Positions 6,065 to 12,112 are shown, counted from the stretch's first letter. The stretch is DNA of 12,490 nt from Dehalococcoidia bacterium UBA5629 (GCA_002421445.1 DIKB01000040.1:1-12490), one strand, 5' to 3'. The notes: generated from the sequence alone by a model not told the origin. Program-made: numbers and translations.

Positions 6065-6475
6065 CTTGTTGCTCAACGGAGTGTTTTGAACCTCTTTTTT
6101 CTTGAGATAATCCTCAATGGCTAATTGAAGTGCTTCTTCGGCCAGCACTGAGCAATGCATCTTTATTTTCGGCAAACCGCCGAGCGCTTCAGTCACCGCT
6201 TTGTTGGAGATTTTCAGAGCTTCTTCAATTGTCTTTCCCTTCACCATCTCCGTAACCATGGAGCTGGTGGCAATAGCCGCGCCACATCCAAACGTTTTGA
6301 ACGTGGCATCGGTAATGACATTGTCTTTCACTTTGATATACAGTTCCATGATATCGCCACATACCGGATTGCCCACATGGCCGATGCCATCAGGATTCTC
6401 CATCTCACCCACATTTCGTGGATTTTTGACATGATCCATAACTTTTGTACTGTATTGCGATTGCACATCGGTCAT
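6053..6475 (-). CDS. iscU: Fe-S cluster assembly scaffold IscU/NifU (N-terminal-domain type)
   Basis: A 140-residue scaffold on which [2Fe-2S] clusters are built from iron and IscS-derived sulfur. The three conserved Cys are present: Cys39 in GNPVCGD with Asp41, Cys64 in FGCGAAIA, and Cys108 in KMHCSVLAEEAL. There is no C-terminal Nfu domain, so it is IscU-like rather than full NifU. The chaperone-binding motif, LPPVK in E. coli IscU, reads LPKIK here, and no HscA/HscB genes are in the window. The start overlaps the iscS stop as ATGA, with AGGGAG a short way upstream, suggesting translational coupling. The C-terminal tail after about residue 125 is unconserved, and its last residues are encoded by the end of a repeat element. 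Confidence 0.93.
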   Translation of the reverse strand: MTDVQSQYSTKVMDHVKNPRNVGEMENPDGIGHVGNPVCGDIMELYIKVKDNVITDATFKTFGCGAAIATSSMVTEMVKGKTIEEALKISNKAVTEALGGLPKIKMHCSVLAEEALQLAIEDYLKKKEVQNTPLSNKLSS

Positions 6476-7656
6476 CTATATTTCTCCCTTCCTGTTGCCT
6501 TTGAAACCAGCGGCGACATCGCCCTGAGCCTGCCGACAATCTTCGGCAACACATTAAACACATGCTGTATATCGTCTTCCGTAGTCCATTTCCCCAGCGT
6601 AAACCGCAGGGAACCATGGGCATCGACAGGATGCAGCCCCAATGCCATCAGTACATGTGAGGGATCAAGGCTCGAAGAACTGCACGCCGATCCTGTAGAA
6701 GCGCAAATACCATCGAGATCAAGGTTTATTAACATCGATTCGCCTTCAACAAACTCAACGCTGATATTGACATTATTCGGCAGCCTTCGAACAGGATGTC
6801 CGTTTAATTTAATACGTTCAATACGATCAAAAAGGCCTTGCAGCAGCTTATCGCGCAGTAATGACAGTCGCGTGGATTCATCTTGCATCTCTTTAAATGC
6901 AATCGCCGCAGCCTCCCCAAACCCGACAATGGACGGCACGTTCTCAGTGCCAGATCGACGTCCTTTTTCCTGTCCGCCGCCATGAATAAGCGTGGCTATC
7001 TTTGTGCCCTTCCTGATATAGAGAGCGCCGATGCCTTTCGGCCCGTATAACTTATGTGCCGATGTCGAAAGCAGATCGACACCGAAATCATCGACGTTAA
7101 CGGGAATATGCCCCACCGCTTGAACAGCATCTGTATGGAAATAAATACCCGCTTCCTTTGCAATTTTCCCTATCTCTGCAATCGGCTCTATTGTGCCGAT
7201 CTCGTTGTTAGCGCACATAATAGAAACAAGAACTGTTTTCTCAGTGATCGCATTTTTTATGTCATCAGGATTAACCAGACCATGCTCATCAACCGGCACA
7301 CGGGTCACAGAATATCCCCGCTTTTTCAAGAATTCGCATGTCTCCAGAATCGCATGATGCTCGATAGCGCTGGTGATGATATGATTCCCTTTATTCTCCC
7401 GCGCCAGCAGCACCCCCTGTAATGCCCAGTTATCCGCTTCCGTACCGCCACCGGTGAAAAATATCTCATCTGCATGAGCGCCTATAAGACGGGCAACATG
7501 CTCCCGCGCATTCTCAACTGCACCTTTCGCCTCCTGTCCGTAGGAATAGATGCTCGACGGATTGCCAAAGCTATCGGTGAAATACGGCAGCATTGCCTTA
7601 GCTACATCGGGATGCACCGGCGTGGTCGCCGCATAATCGAGATAAACTCTCGTCAT
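6472..7656 (-). CDS. iscS: Cysteine desulfurase IscS/NifS
   Basis: A 394-residue PLP enzyme that converts cysteine to alanine and passes the sulfur as a persulfide to IscU and, probably, MnmA. Visible motifs: YLDYAATTP (5-13), GGGTEADN (69-76), IEHHAIL with His100 stacking on PLP, NNEIGTIEP (150-158), HTDAVQA with Asp176 and Gln179, the PLP lysine Lys202 in STSAHKLYGPKG, and the catalytic Cys325 in TGSACSSSS. The loop around Cys325 has group I (IscS/NifS) character. It lies 51 nt after cysK and overlaps iscU by 4 nt. GAGGTGA precedes the ATG. Placing the cysteine maker immediately before the cysteine user in one operon links sulfur supply to Fe-S assembly. Confidence 0.95.
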   Translation of the reverse strand: MTRVYLDYAATTPVHPDVAKAMLPYFTDSFGNPSSIYSYGQEAKGAVENAREHVARLIGAHADEIFFTGGGTEADNWALQGVLLARENKGNHIITSAIEHHAILETCEFLKKRGYSVTRVPVDEHGLVNPDDIKNAITEKTVLVSIMCANNEIGTIEPIAEIGKIAKEAGIYFHTDAVQAVGHIPVNVDDFGVDLLSTSAHKLYGPKGIGALYIRKGTKIATLIHGGGQEKGRRSGTENVPSIVGFGEAAAIAFKEMQDESTRLSLLRDKLLQGLFDRIERIKLNGHPVRRLPNNVNISVEFVEGESMLINLDLDGICASTGSACSSSSLDPSHVLMALGLHPVDAHGSLRFTLGKWTTEDDIQHVFNVLPKIVGRLRAMSPLVSKATGREKYR

Positions 7657-7707
7657 AGATCACCTCTCGATAGTATATCTATTACCAAGCATATGCCAAT
7701 TCCACGG

Positions 7708-8658
7708 TTATACTTTCGGTTGCTCAGCATATAATTCCTCAAACAACCATGTGCTCAGATAGCGCTCACCGGTATCCGGTAGAATCACAACAATTACTTT
7801 TCCTTTATTTTCCGGCCTTTTCGCCACTTCCAATGCCGCCCAGGTAGCTGCGCCGGATGAGATCCCTGCGAGTATACCTTCCTCTCTGGCCAGTCGTCGT
7901 GCTGTATCACCGGCATTCTCATTGCTGACTTTAACAATCTCATCAACGATATCCAGTCTCAACACGTCAGGTACGAAACCGGCACCGATACCCTGAATTT
8001 TATGAGTACCCGGTTTCCCACCGGAGAGCACGGGAGAAGCCTCCGGTTCAACTGCAATAGCCTTAAATCCCGGCTTCCTTTTCTTCAGCACTTCCGCAAT
8101 ACCTGTAATCGTTCCCCCTGTTCCAACACCTGCAACTACGATGTCTACCTTGCCATCCGTATCACGCCAGATCTCCTCAGCCGTCGTCTCTCTATGTATC
8201 GTCGGATTAGCCGGATTCTTAAACTGCTGTAACAGGAGATAGTTCGGATGCTCAGCAACAAGCTGCTCAGCTTTACGAACTGCGCCGGGCATACCTTCAG
8301 CACCCGGAGTGAGCACCACTTCTGCTCCAAACACAGCCAGAAGCTTTCTGCGTTCTATAGACATGGTCTCCGGCATCGTCAAAATAAGACGATAACCGCG
8401 TGCAGCGCTGATAAAAGCAAGAGCAATACCCATATTGCCACTGGTAGGCTCGACAAGCACAGTGTTCTTTTTGATATTGCCGGCTGCCTCCGCAGCATTG
8501 ATCATTGAAATGCCGACCCTGTCCTTGACGCTGCTGAGCGGATTAAATGATTCCAATTTTGCCAGCACCTCAGCTACTGCATTCTTGTTAATTCTATTCA
8601 GTTTAACCAGCGGAGTATTACCAATAGTCTCCGTTATATTTGCCGCTATTTTTGCCAT
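7708..8658 (-). CDS. cysK: Cysteine synthase (O-acetylserine sulfhydrylase) CysK
   Basis: A 316-residue PLP enzyme, beta-family, making cysteine from O-acetylserine and sulfide. Signature residues: Lys45 (Schiff base) in NPLSSVKDRVG, the substrate loop TSGNMG (72-77; most relatives have Thr where Met76 stands), the PLP phosphate loop GVGTGGTITG (177-186), and PDTGERYLST (294-303). Length matches CysK. GGAGG lies 12 nt before the ATG, a rather long spacing. The sequence just before the start can pair with the end of an upstream Cys-rich leader ORF (8712-8738), suggesting translational control. In B. subtilis CysK also serves as corepressor of the Rrf2 protein CymR. Here an Rrf2 gene lies directly upstream in the same transcript. 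Confidence 0.95.
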   Translation of the reverse strand: MAKIAANITETIGNTPLVKLNRINKNAVAEVLAKLESFNPLSSVKDRVGISMINAAEAAGNIKKNTVLVEPTSGNMGIALAFISAARGYRLILTMPETMSIERRKLLAVFGAEVVLTPGAEGMPGAVRKAEQLVAEHPNYLLLQQFKNPANPTIHRETTAEEIWRDTDGKVDIVVAGVGTGGTITGIAEVLKKRKPGFKAIAVEPEASPVLSGGKPGTHKIQGIGAGFVPDVLRLDIVDEIVKVSNENAGDTARRLAREEGILAGISSGAATWAALEVAKRPENKGKVIVVILPDTGERYLSTWLFEELYAEQPKV

Positions 8659-8716
8659 TGTATCGATTAACCTCCAAATTTATTAGCTACCTTAAATCCA
8701 GCAAACATCGATTACA
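8659..8716 (-). promoter_or_regulatory. Predicted leader helix around the cysK translation start
   Basis: TGTAATCGAT (8716-8707), which covers the end and stop codon of the Cys-rich leader ORF, can pair with ATCGATACA (8667-8659), the nine bases directly before the cysK ATG: nine pairs with one bulged A. The 39-nt loop contains the cysK ribosome site GGAGG (8675-8671). A ribosome on the last leader codons would melt this helix. The structure is drawn by eye; its stability was not calculated. Confidence 0.4.
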
Positions 8717-8738
8717 GGCAACACATACAGATAATCAT
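8712..8738 (-). CDS. Cys-rich leader peptide upstream of cysK (8 codons)
   Basis: An ORF too short for ordinary gene finding: Met-Ile-Ile-Cys-Met-Cys-Cys-Leu, stop TAA. It has a perfect AAGGAGG (8750-8744) 5 nt before its ATG, a better ribosome site than that of cysK itself. Three of eight codons are Cys (TGT, TGT, TGC) and one internal codon is Met, in the leader of a cysteine synthase gene. It lies between the Rrf2 stop (8775) and cysK (8658). The composition and place fit an amino-acid leader peptide that senses charged tRNA-Cys, as trpL or hisL do for their amino acids. Another ATG at 8742 is too close to the ribosome site. Translation is inferred, not shown. Confidence 0.6.
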   Translation of the reverse strand: MIICMCCL

Positions 8739-8774
8739 ACATTCCTCCTTAACCGCCGAGACATTGCCAGATGT

Positions 8775-9218
8775 TTAGATGTTATACATCACCGTCTGTG
8801 AAGGAGATTTCTTTTGTTGCATCTCAACAACATCCTGCAATGTTTTTGCCTCAATGACCTTGAACATCGATTGATTCATCTCAGTCCAGACATCGCGCAT
8901 AGCACAGAAATCAGAGCGTGTACAGGTGGAGCCGCTATCAATGCACTCTACCAGTGCCGTCAGACCGCCGAGCGCGGTAACCGCATCACTGAGCATAATC
9001 TGCGACGGTGGCCTGGACAGCATAATGCCACCTTTCGCCCCACGCTGGCTTTTTATCAGGCCTGCCGTCTTCAGCGGCATAAAAAGCTGCTCAAGATAGT
9101 GAACGGATATGTCCTGATTCGCAGCAACCTGTTTGATCAACATGTTACCCTCGCCATAATGCAGGGCAAGCTCGAGAAGCGCCCTTAGCCCATATCTGAC
9201 ACGAGTCGATAATTTCAT
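8775..9218 (-). CDS. Rrf2-family regulator no. 2 (IscR/CymR-like), first gene of the cysK-iscS-iscU operon
   Basis: A 147-residue winged-helix repressor or activator. The N-terminus MKLSTRVRYGLRALLELA and wing SQRGAKGGIMLSR (57-69) are typical. Cys92, Cys99 and Cys105 mirror the Fe-S loop of IscR with the same altered spacing as regulator no. 1. The residue matching the fourth ligand appears to be Arg108 (CAMRDVW) rather than His. The C-terminus ends -Met-Tyr-Asn-Ile, resembling the Ile-ended tails by which serine acetyltransferase binds the CysK active site; B. subtilis CymR is an Rrf2 protein that works in complex with CysK. Its strong promoter lies at 9262-9290 with a candidate operator at 9232-9253, so autoregulation is likely. 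It is expected to control both this operon and the divergent metY operon. Confidence 0.88.
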   Translation of the reverse strand: MKLSTRVRYGLRALLELALHYGEGNMLIKQVAANQDISVHYLEQLFMPLKTAGLIKSQRGAKGGIMLSRPPSQIMLSDAVTALGGLTALVECIDSGSTCTRSDFCAMRDVWTEMNQSMFKVIEAKTLQDVVEMQQKKSPSQTVMYNI

Positions 9219-9231
9219 AGGTTATTACCTC

Positions 9232-9253
9232 TATTGTTGACTATGTTGATAAA
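9232..9253 (-). promoter_or_regulatory. Candidate operator, copy A (Rrf2 side)
   Basis: The minus strand reads TTTATCA, five bases, then GTCAACAATA. This 22-bp site matches copy B (9340-9361, plus strand) at 19 of 22 positions in mirror orientation. It covers about +2 to +23 relative to the predicted start of the Rrf2 no. 2 transcript. Its complement contains ATTGTTGACTAT, similar to one half of the E. coli IscR type 1 consensus. Confidence 0.6.
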
Positions 9254-9261
9254 GATGATTC

Positions 9262-9290
9262 ATTTTATAGAATAGCATGAAGGTTGTCAA
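9262..9290 (-). promoter_or_regulatory. Promoter of the Rrf2-cysK-iscS-iscU operon
   Basis: A perfect TTGACA (minus, 9290-9285) is followed after exactly 17 bp by TAAAAT (9267-9262). The predicted start is near 9255, giving a 37-nt leader to the Rrf2 ATG. The odd palindrome GTTGTCAAC (9283-9291) covers the -35 element. The -35 elements of this and the divergent metY promoter are only 11 bp apart. Confidence 0.82.
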
Positions 9291-9301
9291 CAGATGCTGG
9301 T

Positions 9302-9331
9302 TTGACAGCATTTAAACCTTTTTAGTATACT
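9302..9331 (+). promoter_or_regulatory. Promoter of the metY-metX-metW operon
   Basis: A perfect TTGACA (9302-9307) is followed by an 18-bp spacer and TATACT (9326-9331). The predicted start is at about 9337-9339, giving a leader of roughly 188 nt before metY. The -10 lies inside a 14-bp palindrome (9321-9334), and the candidate operator copy B begins just after the start point. Confidence 0.85.
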
Positions 9332-9334
9332 AAA
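9321..9334. promoter_or_regulatory. Perfect 14-bp palindrome over the metY -10 element
   Basis: TTTAGTATACTAAA is perfectly self-complementary and contains the -10 hexamer TATACT. Position and symmetry suit a repressor site for a dimeric regulator, but AT-rich promoters give short palindromes by chance. It does not resemble the 22-bp repeated site. Confidence 0.45.
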
Positions 9335-9336
9335 CA

Positions 9337-9426
9337 ATGTTTATCACAATGGTCAACAATAATATGTGTGTTGTTTTTATTGTAACTACCCAATGTGCCA
9401 TGTGCCGCGGAGTATGCGGGCTGTAG
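9337..9426 (+). CDS. Cys-rich leader ORF upstream of metY (29 codons)
   Basis: An ORF from ATG 9337 to TAG 9424-9426 with four Cys, at codons 11, 20, 23 and 27; its second half reads TTQCAMCRGVCGL. The first ATG is 6 nt past the -10 element, that is at about +1 of the transcript, so it could be translated as a leaderless message. In-frame ATGs at 9349 and 9364 have no ribosome site either. The last codons and the stop form the 5' half of a two-tier hairpin (9407-9448). The gene ahead makes homocysteine, closely tied to cysteine supply. This fits a cysteine-sensing leader peptide. The lack of a Shine-Dalgarno is the main weakness. A real small Cys-rich metal-binding peptide is less likely. Confidence 0.45.
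   Translation: MFITMVNNNMCVVFIVTTQCAMCRGVCGL
9340..9361 (+). promoter_or_regulatory. Candidate operator, copy B (metY side)
   Basis: The plus strand reads TTTATCA, five bases, then GTCAACAATA, differing from copy A at three positions only. It lies at about +2 to +23 of the metY transcript, the mirror position of copy A, so a protein bound here would block early transcription. It also overlaps codons 2-9 of the Cys-rich leader ORF. Confidence 0.6.
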
Positions 9427-9448
9427 TCATCAGCCTGTAGAACTCCGC
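9407..9448 (+). promoter_or_regulatory. Two-tier hairpin in the metY leader (possible attenuator)
   Basis: The outer stem GCGGAGT (9407-9413) pairs with ACTCCGC (9442-9448). The inner stem GGCTG (9419-9423) pairs with CAGCC (9431-9435), closed by an extra G-U and a 7-nt loop that begins with the leader ORF stop codon. The 3' strand holds AACTCC (9441-9446), complementary to the metY ribosome site GGAGTT (9517-9522), so the upstream stem and sequestration of the ribosome site exclude each other. No U-tract follows, so control would act on translation. From 9449 to 9510 I see no further clear structure. Confidence 0.55.
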
Positions 9449-9525
9449 TTCCCCGACGTATAACCATCATTACCCTTTTCCCGTACTGGTGTTACTGTCT
9501 AATTTTTTAGAAAAAAGGAGTTATT

Positions 9526-10839
9526 ATGGCACAGGATTTTAATAGTAATAAAAAACCGGGACTGGCAACAATTGCCGTCCATGGCGGGCAGACGCCTGAT
9601 CCGACGACTGGAGCGCGTGCTGTTCCCATTTATCAAACAACTTCGTACGTATTCAAGGATACAGATCATGCAGCCAAACTGTTTGCTTTAAAGGAATTCG
9701 GTAACATTTATACGCGGATGAATAATCCGACTACTGATGTTCTAGAAAAGCGAATAAGTTTGATTGAAGGCGGCGTCGCTGCGCTCGCTGTTGCCAGCGG
9801 TCAGGCAGCTTCAAGCCTGGCTCTGCTAGCCATCACCAGGGTCGGCGATGAGATAGTATCAGCCAACAACCTCTACGGAGGGACATATCAGTTGCTCCAT
9901 TACACGTTTGCGAATCTGGGAAGAACAGTGCATTTCGTTGACTCCCAAAAACCGGAGCAGTTCAAGAAAGCCATTAATAAAAACACAAAAGCCATCTATG
10001 CTGAAACTATCGGTAATCCGAAGCTTGATGTGCCTGATTTTGAGGTTCTAGCAAAAATAGCACACGATGCCGGCATTCCCCTGATTATCGATAACACGGT
10101 TGGGGTGGGATTGGTGAGGCCTATAGAGCATGGTGCAGATATCGTGGTGTTATCCGCTACCAAATTTATTGGCGGCAGCGGGACATCGATCGGTGGCGTT
10201 ATCGTCGATTCCGGCAAATTCGATTGGGGAAACGGCAAGTTCCCTGAGATATCCGAGCCTGACCCCAGCTACCATGGACTGAATTTCTGGGAGACGTTCA
10301 AAAATATCGAGGGAATGGGCAATGTAGCATTCATCGTAAAAGTACGAACACGCTGGCTGCGGGATATCGGTCCTGCGCTCAGCCCGTTCAATTCATTCCT
10401 GTTCATCACCGGCCTTGAGACTTTGCCTTTACGTCAACAGCGACATTCGGAAAACGCGCTCGAAGTGGCAAAATTTCTGAAGAGTCATCCGCGAGTCGGC
10501 TGGGTCAATTATCCGGGGCTTGAGGACAATCCCAACCATGCTGTAGCAAAAAAGTATTTACGAGGGCATTATGGCGCTCTTGTCGGATTCGGTATCAAAG
10601 GAGGCCTGGAAGCAGGTAGAAAGTTCATCCAGTCAGTAAAGCTGCTATCCCATCTCGCCAACATCGGGGATGCAAAGACTCTGGTAATTCACCCCGCCTC
10701 CACCACTCACCAACAATTGACCGCACAGGAACAGGAGGCAACCGGTGTCACACAGGATTTCATCCGGCTATCGATCGGCATAGAGGATATCAACGATATC
10801 AAGGAGGATATCGATCAGGCTCTCAGGGCATCTGCCTGA
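9526..10839 (+). CDS. metY: O-acetylhomoserine sulfhydrylase MetY
   Basis: A 437-residue Cys/Met-metabolism PLP enzyme that makes homocysteine from O-acetylhomoserine and sulfide. Motifs: HGGQTPDPTTGARAVPIYQTTSY (residues 19-41), YTRMNNPT (62-69, contacts the cofactor of the neighbouring subunit), ASGQAA (90-95), NNLYGGTY (114-121), Asp189 in LIIDNT, and the PLP lysine Lys213 in SATKFIGG. The length of about 430 is that of MetY/MET17 rather than the 380-400 of MetB or MetC. AAGGAG lies 5 nt before the ATG. It is first in an operon with metX 31 nt downstream, so product and substrate enzymes are co-made. It lies behind a long, structured leader with a Cys-rich ORF and probably serves direct sulfhydrylation without cystathionine. 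Confidence 0.95.
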   Translation: MAQDFNSNKKPGLATIAVHGGQTPDPTTGARAVPIYQTTSYVFKDTDHAAKLFALKEFGNIYTRMNNPTTDVLEKRISLIEGGVAALAVASGQAASSLALLAITRVGDEIVSANNLYGGTYQLLHYTFANLGRTVHFVDSQKPEQFKKAINKNTKAIYAETIGNPKLDVPDFEVLAKIAHDAGIPLIIDNTVGVGLVRPIEHGADIVVLSATKFIGGSGTSIGGVIVDSGKFDWGNGKFPEISEPDPSYHGLNFWETFKNIEGMGNVAFIVKVRTRWLRDIGPALSPFNSFLFITGLETLPLRQQRHSENALEVAKFLKSHPRVGWVNYPGLEDNPNHAVAKKYLRGHYGALVGFGIKGGLEAGRKFIQSVKLLSHLANIGDAKTLVIHPASTTHQQLTAQEQEATGVTQDFIRLSIGIEDINDIKEDIDQALRASA

Positions 10840-10870
10840 TGCAATAGTCTGATTTTGGAGGGTAGTTCAC

Positions 10871-12112
10871 ATGAGCGCGTTACCGTTGCAACAAGTGCCT
10901 AAAAAAGTAGTGATTTTCGATAACAATAGTTCGGAGGATGAAAGAAGGAGCAATACGGGCATGCCATCCGGATCAGTGGGTACCGTTGTTACGCAATACT
11001 TCAGTTTTGGAGATCCTCCTGACCGGCTCACACTGCAAAACGGCGCACAATTAGGGCCAGTAACGCTTGCGTATGAAACCTATGGAGCACTCAATGCTGA
11101 TAAAAGCAATGCGATCCTGATCTGCCACGCACTCTCCGGAGATGCACATGCGGCCGGGTGGCACTCCGATGATGATAAGCCGGGGTGGTGGGATGAGATG
11201 ATCGGTCCCGGCAAGGCATTCGATACCAACCTCTATTTTGTCATCTGCTCGAATGTGATCGGCGGATGCAAAGGTTCAACGGGACCGTCATCAATCAATC
11301 CCATTGCGGGCAAACCATATGGTATCGATTTTCCGTTGATCACAATACAGGATATGGTCAACGCACAGGTCCGGCTGATCAAGCATCTGGGCATAGACCG
11401 TTTGTTATCCGTTGTCGGGGGATCGATGGGCGGCATGCAGGTATTATCATGGCTCATCGACCACCCCGATAAAGTGCTCAGCGGCATTCCGATTGCAACT
11501 TCCTTGAGACATACACCACAGCAGATAGCTTTCAACGAAGTGGGCAGACAGGCAATTATCGCCGATCCGGAATGGCAAAACGGGGCATATTATGAAGGCG
11601 TTGGACCGGCTAAAGGGCTCGGCCTGGCACGAATGATAGGGCATATAACCTACATGAGCGATAGCTCAATGGCTGAAAAATTCGGCAGGCAACGGCAGGA
11701 CGATCAAAACCCGTTCAAGTTCACCGGTGAATATGAAGTTGAGCAATATCTTCAGTATCGCGGAGACAGTTTTGTGAAACGGTTCGATGCCAACTCGTAC
11801 CTGTATATCACCAAGGCACTGGATAACTTTGACGCCTTCGGAGGCAAGCCTATTGCACAGGTTCTCAAAGGCATCAACGCCAGGCTGCTTATACTTTCGT
11901 TCAAATCTGACTGGCTATATCCATCATATCAATCGAAGGAGATCGTAAAAGCTGCACAGGCGGCCGGTATCGACGTAACGTACTGTGAGATCGATTCAAG
12001 CTACGGACATGATTCTTTCCTGATCGAGACAGAAGAGGAAACACACCTGATAAAGCACTTCCTGCGAAGGGTTTCCACTGGCAATGGAGTTACAAATGAA
12101 TACGAAATATAA
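10871..12112 (+). CDS. metX: Homoserine O-acetyltransferase MetX
   Basis: A 413-residue alpha/beta-hydrolase-fold enzyme that acylates homoserine, supplying MetY. The sequence LAYETYGALNADKSNAIL (67-84) and HALSGDAH (86-93) precede NVIGGCKGSTGPSS (128-141). The catalytic triad is Ser185 in GGSMGG, Asp347 in SDWLYP and His380 in YGHDSF. The family includes acetyl- and succinyl-using members; GCKGSTGP favours the acetyl type but is not proof. GGAGGG 8 nt before the ATG at 10871 supports this start. A second ATG at 10961 also has an AGAAGGAG upstream and gives 383 residues, closer to the family norm, and residues 1-37 look unconserved. The 3' end overlaps metW by 17 nt. Confidence 0.93.
   Translation: MSALPLQQVPKKVVIFDNNSSEDERRSNTGMPSGSVGTVVTQYFSFGDPPDRLTLQNGAQLGPVTLAYETYGALNADKSNAILICHALSGDAHAAGWHSDDDKPGWWDEMIGPGKAFDTNLYFVICSNVIGGCKGSTGPSSINPIAGKPYGIDFPLITIQDMVNAQVRLIKHLGIDRLLSVVGGSMGGMQVLSWLIDHPDKVLSGIPIATSLRHTPQQIAFNEVGRQAIIADPEWQNGAYYEGVGPAKGLGLARMIGHITYMSDSSMAEKFGRQRQDDQNPFKFTGEYEVEQYLQYRGDSFVKRFDANSYLYITKALDNFDAFGGKPIAQVLKGINARLLILSFKSDWLYPSYQSKEIVKAAQAAGIDVTYCEIDSSYGHDSFLIETEEETHLIKHFLRRVSTGNGVTNEYEI

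Noticed and set aside
6155..6985. 276-residue plus-strand open frame
   Set aside because: It is antisense to iscU and iscS, whose motifs are complete. The antisense translation has no recognisable family features.
8694..8742. Alternative small ORF from ATG 8742 in the cysK leader
   Set aside because: Its ATG is only 1 nt from the ribosome site, and the peptide has a single Cys. The ATG at 8738 has proper spacing.
9395..9415. Resemblance of TGTGCCGCGG to the T-box antiterminator motif
   Set aside because: The T-box core has a GGTGG-N-ACCGCGG pattern and needs stem I and a specifier loop, none of which is present; the bases are better explained as coding and stem.
9337..9525. SAM or cobalamin riboswitch in the metY leader
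   Set aside because: None of the conserved SAM-I, SAM-II or B12-box blocks could be found.
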